This document shows positions 30,146 through 36,144 of a stretch of 36,144 bases of DNA, piece by piece. Every line of letters begins with the position of its first letter. Within the stretch, counting starts at the first letter, position 1. Position numbers and translations under genes: made by a program. The notes under the pieces were generated by a model. It searched no databases. It saw nothing but the letters and a program-made list of their open reading frames with translations, and had not been told where the DNA came from. The stretch is from an uncultured Oscillospiraceae bacterium (GTDB lineage: Bacteria > Bacillota > Clostridia > Oscillospirales > Ruminococcaceae): the NCBI GenBank assembly GCA_934513685.1, contig CAKSWY010000024.1, positions 1-36,144 of the forward strand, read 5' to 3'.

Positions 30146-32337
30146 CCGCGCTGCTGCCGAAGCAGCTCACACAGCCCGCTGTACCGAAGGTTCTGGCGCA
30201 CATTGCGCACCATGGCCGCCACCGTGGCCGGCTGCCCCGGCATGACGCACAGCTTCCGGGCACGGGTCAGCCCGGTATACAGCAGATTGCGGTAGCACAA
30301 CTTTTCCGGAACTTCGCTGATCGGCATGACGACCGCGGGGAATTCGCTGCCCTGGCTCTTGTGAACGGTAACTGCATAGGCGATCTCCAACTCCGGCAGG
30401 TGCTCGGCCGTATACAGCAGCTTCCGGTCATCCATCTGCACCTTCAAGGTGCGCTGGGCCGGGTCCACCGCAATCACCACGCCGATGTCTCCGTTATAAG
30501 CGCCCACACCGGCCTCCCCGCCGTCTCGCTCAAAGGGGATGTCGTAGTTGTTTCGCACCTGCATGACCTTATCTCCCAGGCGGAACACGGTATCGCTGTT
30601 TTTAATTTCGGGCTTCCGGGCATCGGGGGGATTCAGCATTTCCTGCAGACGAGGGTTCAGCTGGCGCGTTCCGGAAGGGCCTAATTTGGTGGGGCAGAGC
30701 ACCTGAATGTCCCGCACCGGGTCCAAATGGTACGTATTCGGCAGGCGGGTGGCCACCAGCTCACACACCAACTGCTGGCAGGCCTGCCCGGCGGACCGGA
30801 TGAAGAAGAAATCGTCGGTTTTTCCGCCGTTTTCCGGCACCTGCCCGCTGACAATGCGATGGGCATTGGAAACGATTCGGCTCTGGGCTGCCTGCCGGAA
30901 AATTTCCGTCAGGCAAACGGTCGGCACCACGCCGGAGCGGATCACTTCCCCCAAAATGTTGCCGGGGCCAACGCTGGGCAGCTGGTCCGCGTCTCCCACC
31001 ATGATAATGCGGCAGCCATGCTTCAAGGCGCACAGCAGGCCCTGAAACAGCTTGACGTCCACCATACTCATCTCGTCCAGAATGACGACGTCACACTTGA
31101 GCAGGTTCTTTTCATTGTGAATAAAGCGCACCGTCCCCTGGCTGTAATCCACTTCCAGAAGCCGGTGGATGGTGGAGGCCTTCCGTCCGGTCAGCTCGGC
31201 CAGCCGCTTGGCGGCACGGCCGGTGGGGGCGCACAGGGCCACCCGATCCGCCTGATGCTCGAACAGCGACAAAATGGCATTCACCGTGGTGGTTTTGCCC
31301 GTACCGGGGCCACCGGTCAGCACCAGCACATTGCTGGTGAGGGCCTGACGGATCGCCTGCCGCTGCAAGGGCGCGTAGGCAAAGCCCTGCCCCCGCTCCA
31401 GCGCGTCAATGTTCCGTTCCAGATCCTTTGGCTGCGGTGCCGGGTACTTCGCCAGGTCGGCCAGGCGGAATGCAATGTCCTCCTCGGCGCTGTACAGATC
31501 CGGCAGGTACACATATTCGCTCCCTGCCAGATCGCACCGGCGAAGCTCGCCATCCTCCACCGCCACATCCAGTTCTTCCTGCACCTTGTCCGGTTCCACC
31601 CCAATAAAGGCCGAGGTCGTGGCCACAAGCCGGGCCAGCGGAAGGCAGGTATGGCCATTTCCGGCGTTGTGCCGCAGCACATACAGCAGGGCCGCCCATA
31701 CCCGCAGGCGGCTCTCCTGCGGCAGCTGCAGCCCGGCCGCCATCTCATCCACCTGCGCAAAGCGGAGATGCAGCGGCTCGCCGCAGAGCAGATAGGGGTT
31801 TTCCGTAAGGGCCTGCAGCGTATGGGGGCCATACGCCCGGTACACCTCCATGGCGCGCGGGGCGGAAATTCCGTACTTTCCAAGCCAGGTCACCACTTCC
31901 CGCGCGCCAAACTGGCGGCGGAATTCCTGATGAATGGCATTGGCCTTTTCCTCATTCAGCCCCCGAATGGCGGTCAGCTGTTCCGGGTGCTCGGCAATGA
32001 CGTCCAGGGCATCGGAGCCGAACATCGCCACGATTTTTTTCGCCGTGGCCGGGCCGATGTAAGGCAGCGCACCGCTGGCCAGATACGCCTTAATGTCCTG
32101 CACCGCCTGCGGAACGGAAGAGGCACAGGAGGTGGCCTTAAACTGCCGCCCATAGGTTGGGTGCGTTTCAAAATGGCCTTCCAGTTTGACCGTCTCGCCG
32201 ATGTGAACTTCTCCCACCACACCGGCGGCCTCTACCAATTCCGAACCGGTGTTTACGGAAAACACCACATAGCCGTTATCCTCATTCTCAAAAATCAGAT
32301 ATTCAACCACGCCCTCAAGGCTCTGGTTTTCCTCCAT
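30142..32337 (-). CDS. recD2: RecD2-type DNA helicase
   Basis: The start is ATG 32337, after GGGAGGGG; the frame is open further but without support. This gives 731 residues. Order: an N-terminal OB-like domain, helix-hairpin-helix repeats (about 85-185, e.g. LPYIGPATAKKI), then helicase SF1B with Walker A GGPGTGKT (342-349), Walker B VVILDEMSM (417-425), GDADQLPSVGPG, and motif VI YTGLTRARK. RecD2 works without RecBC as a 5'-3' helicase in DNA repair and fork stability. It is the first gene of a five-gene operon with comF, mreB, a PHP gene and a TSCPD gene. Confidence 0.96.
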   Translation of the reverse strand: MEENQSLEGVVEYLIFENEDNGYVVFSVNTGSELVEAAGVVGEVHIGETVKLEGHFETHPTYGRQFKATSCASSVPQAVQDIKAYLASGALPYIGPATAKKIVAMFGSDALDVIAEHPEQLTAIRGLNEEKANAIHQEFRRQFGAREVVTWLGKYGISAPRAMEVYRAYGPHTLQALTENPYLLCGEPLHLRFAQVDEMAAGLQLPQESRLRVWAALLYVLRHNAGNGHTCLPLARLVATTSAFIGVEPDKVQEELDVAVEDGELRRCDLAGSEYVYLPDLYSAEEDIAFRLADLAKYPAPQPKDLERNIDALERGQGFAYAPLQRQAIRQALTSNVLVLTGGPGTGKTTTVNAILSLFEHQADRVALCAPTGRAAKRLAELTGRKASTIHRLLEVDYSQGTVRFIHNEKNLLKCDVVILDEMSMVDVKLFQGLLCALKHGCRIIMVGDADQLPSVGPGNILGEVIRSGVVPTVCLTEIFRQAAQSRIVSNAHRIVSGQVPENGGKTDDFFFIRSAGQACQQLVCELVATRLPNTYHLDPVRDIQVLCPTKLGPSGTRQLNPRLQEMLNPPDARKPEIKNSDTVFRLGDKVMQVRNNYDIPFERDGGEAGVGAYNGDIGVVIAVDPAQRTLKVQMDDRKLLYTAEHLPELEIAYAVTVHKSQGSEFPAVVMPISEVPEKLCYRNLLYTGLTRARKLCVMPGQPATVAAMVRNVRQNLRYSGLCELLRQQRG

Positions 32338-32366
32338 GGCATTCCCCTCCCGGCCGCTTTTTTGAA

Positions 32367-32393
32367 GCCTGTTCACAATTCCGCTGAACAGGC
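32367..32393 (-). promoter_or_regulatory. Perfect hairpin in the recD2 leader
   Basis: GCCTGTTCA (32367-32375) and TGAACAGGC (32385-32393) form a 9-bp perfect inverted repeat with a 9-nt loop between the promoter and the ribosome site. No T run follows, so it is not a terminator. It could be an operator or an RNA stability element. Confidence 0.5.
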
Positions 32394-32412
32394 AAAATAC
32401 ACAGTAAATTTT

Positions 32413-32441
32413 ATTATAGCATGGATAAATGGAAATTTCAG
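32413..32441 (-). promoter_or_regulatory. Promoter of the recD2 operon
   Basis: Minus strand: perfect TATAAT (32413-32418), a 17-bp spacer, weak -35 CTGAAA (32436-32441). The leader is about 70 nt and includes the 32367-32393 hairpin. Confidence 0.6.
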
Positions 32442-32464
32442 CTGTTTTCCCATTCGTCCGAACT

Positions 32465-32499
32465 CAAAAAATCCGGGTCGGCTTTCCGCCGCCCGGATC
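32465..32499 (-). terminator. Terminator of trpS
   Basis: Minus strand: ATCCGGGCGGC and GCCGACCCGGAT pair with a one-base bulge and are followed by a six-T run, about 36 nt after the trpS stop. Confidence 0.85.
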
Positions 32500-32534
32500 T
32501 CATTCACATGGAAGGTCTCGCCCGCTTCTCGGGC

Positions 32535-33623
32535 TTAGCCCTGGCGGAAGCGCTCCGTCTGCGCCTGGATCAGCTCTGCATCGTCAAAGTAATTCAGCTT
32601 CATTGCATCGCGCACTTCGTGCAGAGTCTGCGCCGCTACGCTGCGGGCATATTCGCTGCCCTCGCGCAGGACCTGATAGACATACGGAATGTCCTGCTCG
32701 AACTGACGGCGGCGGGTCCGGATGGGTTCCAGTTCTTCCTGCAGAACGGCATTCAGGAACTTTTTCACCTTCATATCGCCCAGGCCGCCGCGGCGATAGT
32801 GGTCTTTCAGCTCGTCCAGGTTCTGATATTCCGGCAGATAGGCGGCGAAATGCTCCGGGCGGCAGAATGCATCCAGATAGGTAAACACCGTGTTGCCTTC
32901 CACCTTGCCGGGGTCCGACACCTTCAAATGGCCGGGATCGGTGTACATACCGCGCACTTTGTTCCACACTTCTTCGGCACTGTCCGCCAAATAAATGCAG
33001 TTGCCCAGAGATTTACTCATTTTGGCCTTGCCGTCGGTGCCGGGCAGGCGCAGGCAGGCCTCGTTCTCCGGCAGGGAGATCTGCGGCTCCACCAGAGTTT
33101 CGCCATAGACGCTGTTAAACTTGCGCACGATCTCGGAGCACTGCTCCAGCATGGGGCGCTGGTCCTCGCCCACCGGCACCACCGTTGCCTTGAAGGCCGT
33201 GATGTCCGCTGCCTGGCTGATGGGATAGGTGAAAAAGCCTACGGGAATGCTTGCCTCGAAATTGCGCATTTGAATTTCGGACTTCACCGTGGGGTTGCGC
33301 TGAAGGCGCGAAACGGTTACCAAATCCATATAGTAGCAGGTCAGCTCATACAGTTCCGGAATTTGGGACTGGATAAAGATATGGCTCTTTGCCGGGTCAA
33401 TGCCGCAGGCCAGATAGTCCAGCGCCACCTCAATGACATTCTGGCGCACCTTTTCCGGGTTTTCCGCATTGTCCGTCAGTGCCTGAGAATCCGCCAAAAA
33501 GATGAAGATTTCATCGAATTTTCCGCTGTTCTGAAGCTCAACGCGGCGGCGCAGTGAGCCGACGTAATGGCCGATGTGCAGCCGCCCGGTGGGGCGGTCG
33601 CCGGTCAGGATCACCTGTTTCAT
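32535..33623 (-). CDS. trpS: Tryptophanyl-tRNA synthetase
   Basis: The 362-residue class I synthetase charges tRNA-Trp. The HIGH motif is at 16-19 in PTGRLHIGHYVGSL and KMSKS is at 201-205. A C-terminal alpha-helical anticodon-binding region follows. The GDRPTGRLHIGH form and the insert before KMSKS mark the longer TrpS group common in Clostridia. It is monocistronic, with a promoter at 33743-33771 and its own terminator. The leader (about 110 nt) has no T-box-like AGGGTGG element, so tRNA-sensing control is not seen. Confidence 0.96.
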   Translation of the reverse strand: MKQVILTGDRPTGRLHIGHYVGSLRRRVELQNSGKFDEIFIFLADSQALTDNAENPEKVRQNVIEVALDYLACGIDPAKSHIFIQSQIPELYELTCYYMDLVTVSRLQRNPTVKSEIQMRNFEASIPVGFFTYPISQAADITAFKATVVPVGEDQRPMLEQCSEIVRKFNSVYGETLVEPQISLPENEACLRLPGTDGKAKMSKSLGNCIYLADSAEEVWNKVRGMYTDPGHLKVSDPGKVEGNTVFTYLDAFCRPEHFAAYLPEYQNLDELKDHYRRGGLGDMKVKKFLNAVLQEELEPIRTRRRQFEQDIPYVYQVLREGSEYARSVAAQTLHEVRDAMKLNYFDDAELIQAQTERFRQG

Positions 33624-33742
33624 GGTACTGTCTCCTCATTTTCTCGGCTGCCCGCCGGGAATTCGGGGGCAAACACCGTTTGTATGTTCCGCATAGTTTC
33701 TCGCCGCAGCTAATGCCGCGGCAGGAAGAATGTCTGGTTTGT

Positions 33743-33771
33743 ATTATACCACGCTGCCCGGCAAAAGTCAT
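33743..33771 (-). promoter_or_regulatory. Promoter of trpS
   Basis: Minus strand: TATAAT (33743-33748) preceded by TGG, an extended -10, with a weak -35 ATGACT (33766-33771) 17 bp upstream. Confidence 0.65.
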
Positions 33772-33839
33772 CTTTTTTCCCCTTGCGCGGCGGATTCTTC
33801 TGGCACATTTTGAAAGAATCGCAGATTCCAAAAAACTTT

Positions 33840-33983
33840 TGCTTACATTTGCTTCACAAAATGTGTTAAAATAGATACATAATATCGTACATTGAGCGTT
33901 GCTCGCTGCTGTCCGCATCTCATTTTGAGTGTTCTGTACAGCTTGCATACCGGGCTTCGGCTTTGAAAAAGGAGGAATTGAAA
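33840..33983 (+). promoter_or_regulatory. Promoter region and leader of the CarD-family gene
   Basis: The AT-rich segment 33840-33885 holds TAAAAT (33867-33872) with a possible -35 TTACAT (33843-33848) 18 bp upstream; the match is modest. AAGGAGG at about 33969-33975 is the ribosome site. The region is back to back with the trpS promoter. No other element was recognised. Confidence 0.4.
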
Positions 33984-34505
33984 ATGTTTCAGGTTGACCA
34001 GCAGGTTTGTTATGGTTCTTCCGGTGTATGTGAGATTACGGCCATTGGGCCGCTGAAGATGAGCGGCGTATCCCCCGAAAAACAGTACTACACGCTGCGG
34101 AACCTCTTTAATGGCGAAATCATTTATACGCCCGTAGACACCAAAGTTCCCATGCGCCCTCTCATCACATTCCAGCAGGCCAACGAACTGATTGCGGCAA
34201 TTCCCCAGTTGACCTACCCCACCGTAGAGGCCCGCAACAGCACCGAATTGGACAGCCGCTATCGCGAACTGTTTCATTTTGACCGCACCGTTGACCTTGC
34301 CGCCCTGCTGAAAATGTTGTACGCAAAAAAGAACACCGCAACGCGCAGCCGGCGAATGAACTCCACCGATGAGCGGATTTTTCATCAGGCGCAGACGCTT
34401 CTGTTTCAGGAACTCTCCGTTGCGCTCAATCTGCCTCTGAGCCAGGTGGAAGATTACATTGAACAGCGGCTGAACCAGACTGCTTCGTCTGAGCCGGGGG
34501 TATAA
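33984..34505 (+). CDS. CarD/CdnL-family RNA-polymerase-binding regulator
   Basis: The start is ATG 33984, 8 nt after AAGGAGG, giving 173 residues; the frame opens earlier at a TTG upstream of the ribosome site. The N-terminal RNA polymerase interaction domain has the pattern MFQVDQQVCYGSSGVCEITA (1-20), then YYTLRNLFNGEIIYTPVD (about 35-52). The C-terminal part is helical (about 75-165). CarD-type proteins bind the beta subunit and stabilise open promoter complexes, often at rRNA genes and in stress. The target here is unknown. It is divergent from trpS and followed by a 58-residue AT-rich gene. Confidence 0.88.
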   Translation: MFQVDQQVCYGSSGVCEITAIGPLKMSGVSPEKQYYTLRNLFNGEIIYTPVDTKVPMRPLITFQQANELIAAIPQLTYPTVEARNSTELDSRYRELFHFDRTVDLAALLKMLYAKKNTATRSRRMNSTDERIFHQAQTLLFQELSVALNLPLSQVEDYIEQRLNQTASSEPGV

Positions 34506-34532
34506 TTTTCCCTAAAAGCAAGGATATACCTA

Positions 34533-34709
34533 ATGATGATTAAAGAATTTGACAAAGTTAGAATTATTGCATCAGGGAAAACCGGTGTTGTTGTCGATAT
34601 AAGAAACCCAAATGATACTTATTATCTTGTAGAATTGGACGAGGATAACGAGATTATTGATTGTGTAAAAGGTGATATTGAAAAAACGAATAGCGCCACC
34701 CTGAAATAG
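34533..34709 (+). CDS. Small AT-rich gene, SH3-like DUF4926-type protein (58 aa)
   Basis: The frame begins with two ATG codons (34533, 34536) behind AAGGA (about 34519-34523) and ends at TAG. The product starts MMIKEFDKVRIIASGKTGVV and continues as short beta strands (YYLVELDEDNEIIDCVKGD), resembling small SH3-like barrels of the DUF4926 kind, often carried with toxin-antitoxin or polymorphic-toxin immunity genes. GC is about 33% by count, far below its neighbours, and codons are AT-ending, suggesting recent transfer. No cognate toxin lies in the window. The family call is tentative; the coding call rests on the ribosome site, frame length and protein-like pattern. Confidence 0.65.
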   Translation: MMIKEFDKVRIIASGKTGVVVDIRNPNDTYYLVELDEDNEIIDCVKGDIEKTNSATLK

Positions 34710-34770
34710 CCGCTATCAACCGATAGAGGTTATTTTATGCCTTGCTTTAGGAGGTGCTCCATAGCAGAAT

Positions 34771-34815
34771 GCCGCATCGCTGATTTTTTCAGCGGTGCGG
34801 CTTTCTTGCTTTTTC
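34771..34815. terminator. Terminator between converging genes
   Basis: GCCGCATCGCTGA (34771-34783) and TCAGCGGTGCGGC (34789-34801) pair over 13 bp with one wobble and a T-rich loop, followed by a T-rich tract to 34815. It ends the small AT-rich gene and may also stop the pseudokinase transcript coming from the right. Confidence 0.8.
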
Positions 34816-34836
34816 GATTGGCAACACAAACGCAGA

Positions 34837-36144
34837 TCAGCCGTTTCCGTCCTCATCGGTGCCTTCGTCCCCGGTTACGGTAAGCGCATAGTAGACATTC
34901 ACCGTTTCGGTCACTTTTTCTCCGGCCACCGGTTCGGTGCTGATCACACAGCCATTGACGGCGCTTCCGTCCGTGACCACCTTTTCCAGCAGATTGAATT
35001 GAATGTTCAGGTCATTCAGGTCGCGGGCGGCATCCTCCAGCGTAAAGCCCAGAATATCCGGCATTACATTGCCTTGGCTGACAATCAGTTCGATGATATC
35101 CCCCTCCTGCACCACACTGCCCTGTGCAGGCCGCTGGTCGATGACCGTTCCCTCTTCGGCCGAACTGTGCTGATACACGGCCCGGAAGCGGTAGACTTCC
35201 TGATAATCCTGGTTTTTCATCACATCCGTGTACATCTGCCCCACAAAGCCGGGCACATACAGCGTCTCTTCAATGGAAGAGGAGGTGCCGGAAGAGCTGC
35301 TCTCCGGAATTGGCTCAGCCGGTTTATCCGTTGTAAAGCGCAGGATGCTCCACGCAAGCAAAATCAGCAAAATGCAAATGGCAAGCAGCGCCGCCGTCAA
35401 TGCACCCCAGGGGCTGCGGCGCTCCGCGGGTTCTTTGCCCTTCGGGCCGCGCTCCATCAGGGCATTGGCCGCATTCTGTGAAGCCAGCGCCCCCATCAGC
35501 TCCGGAATATTCTGCACGCGCTCCGAAGGCTCCAGCCGCATGGCACGCCCCAGCACGGCCGAGAGATACCCAGGCACACTGTGTTCCACCTGGCGGGCGG
35601 CAGGCAGGCTGTCCATCACCTTGCGCTGAATGGCAGGCACCGGTGCCTGGCCGGTGATCAGCCGATAAAACACCGCTGCCACACTGTAAACATCGGTGTA
35701 TCGCCCCTCAAACTGCTCCGGGAAATACTGTTCCGGTGCCGAATAGCCCTCATACAGCTGGGCTTTCAATTCACTTCCCAGATTGCGCAGGCCTAGTGTC
35801 GCATAACCGCCCAGGCGGGCCAGCCCGCCCTCGGTAATGCGAATGTTATCCGGCGCAACGCCCCGATGCACCAATCCGATCTTGTGCAGGGCGGCCACGC
35901 CTTCCATCACCGGCTGCATCAGGCTGCGGGCTTCCTCCGGAAGCAGCGGGCCGCTTCGTAGGGCCAGATAACGTTCCAGCGGGATGCCCTGCGTAACCTC
36001 CAGCACTGCATACACGGTGCCATTGGCTTCCAGTACGTCCAACACCGCCACCAGGCCGGTGGCCGGCGTGATGCGCTGCACCGTCTTGTACAGATCCGCA
36101 AAATCCATGCGGGTGGTTTTGAACAGCACCTCACTATCCTGCTT
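34837..36144 (-). CDS. PASTA-domain membrane pseudokinase (5' end cut by window edge)
   Basis: The frame is open to the right edge, so the N-terminus, including the glycine loop and beta-3 lysine, lies outside. The visible 435 residues hold most of a Ser/Thr-kinase fold, a membrane helix (ALTAALLAICILLILLAW, about 248-265 from the edge) and two PASTA domains (about 297-358 and 360-420). The fold is recognisable from VLDVLEANGTVYAVLE, VAPDNIRIT, GYSAPEQY and TDVYSVAAVFYRLITG. The catalytic loop is HRGVAPDN, where active members have HRDxxPDN, and the DFG is replaced by GGY (35800-35811). Loss of both the catalytic and the metal-binding aspartate predicts no phosphotransfer. The PASTA domains would bind peptidoglycan fragments outside the cell, so a scaffold or sensor role is inferred. 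Confidence 0.88.
   Translation of the reverse strand, partial: KQDSEVLFKTTRMDFADLYKTVQRITPATGLVAVLDVLEANGTVYAVLEVTQGIPLERYLALRSGPLLPEEARSLMQPVMEGVAALHKIGLVHRGVAPDNIRITEGGLARLGGYATLGLRNLGSELKAQLYEGYSAPEQYFPEQFEGRYTDVYSVAAVFYRLITGQAPVPAIQRKVMDSLPAARQVEHSVPGYLSAVLGRAMRLEPSERVQNIPELMGALASQNAANALMERGPKGKEPAERRSPWGALTAALLAICILLILLAWSILRFTTDKPAEPIPESSSSGTSSSIEETLYVPGFVGQMYTDVMKNQDYQEVYRFRAVYQHSSAEEGTVIDQRPAQGSVVQEGDIIELIVSQGNVMPDILGFTLEDAARDLNDLNIQFNLLEKVVTDGSAVNGCVISTEPVAGEKVTETVNVYYALTVTGDEGTDEDGNG

Noticed and set aside
33624..33742. T-box riboswitch before trpS
   Set aside because: The leader is too short and lacks the AGGGTGG antiterminator and a terminator.
34736..34830. A short frame beginning ATGCCTTGC after the AT-rich gene
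   Set aside because: It runs through the terminator hairpin and has no protein-like sequence; the AGGAGG inside it precedes no start codon.
1..36144. CRISPR arrays, insertion sequences, prophage or conjugative genes
   Set aside because: No regularly spaced repeats, transposase, integrase or phage motifs were seen on either strand.

Overview
The window looks like chromosomal core DNA of a gut Clostridia (Firmicutes), most likely Oscillospiraceae/Ruminococcaceae near Faecalibacterium, Gemmiger or Subdoligranulum. This is an inference from GC-rich coding, strong GGAGG ribosome sites, sigma-A type promoters, and Firmicute gene orders (tig-clpP-clpX-lon-engB; rplS-lepB-rbgA-rnhB-yraN; a TIGR03960-type radical SAM gene with its DUF2344 partner; the CarD and PASTA families). 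I see no rRNA, CRISPR array, insertion sequence, phage gene or integrase.

Layout. 1-360: four tRNA genes (Gly, Val, Asp, Phe) and a terminator. 430-960: a stand-alone HIRAN protein with its own promoter and a bidirectional terminator. 1010-10499, minus strand: a protein-quality-control block read tig, clpP, clpX, lon, engB, a methyltransferase, hslO, azlC, azlD. 10611-12922: a metallophosphoesterase and threonine synthase. 13119-15971: rplS, lepB, rbgA, rnhB and yraN. 16184-18662: the radical SAM/DUF2344 pair. 18974-19981: a 335-residue protein I cannot name.

20050-24344: the clearest metabolic system. ptsH-ptsI (HPr and Enzyme I) are divergent from dhaK-dhaL-dhaM, the PTS-dependent dihydroxyacetone kinase. 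DhaM here has only the EIIA domain, so the neighbouring HPr and EI complete the phosphate relay PEP -> EI -> HPr -> DhaM -> DhaL-ADP -> dihydroxyacetone. A 12-bp perfect palindrome lies midway between the two promoters.

24717-26990: a ClpA/ClpC-type unfoldase without the usual ClpC middle domain. 27148-32337: an operon read recD2, comF, mreB, a PHP phosphoesterase and a TSCPD-domain protein. 32535-33623: trpS. 33984-34709: a CarD-family RNA-polymerase-binding regulator and an AT-rich 58-residue gene. 34837 to the right edge: a membrane PASTA protein whose kinase domain has lost its catalytic motifs, cut by the window edge.

Starts were moved from the longest open frame to a ribosome-site-supported codon for tig, yraN, rnhB, lepB, the DUF2344 gene (TTG), the radical SAM gene, ptsH, dhaK, the TSCPD gene, recD2 and the CarD gene. 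The most interesting leads are the PASTA pseudokinase, the dha/PTS regulon with its shared palindrome and structured dhaK leader, the unnamed 335-residue protein, the structured lon leader, and the M-domain-less Clp ATPase. All functions are read from sequence motifs by eye; no database search was possible.
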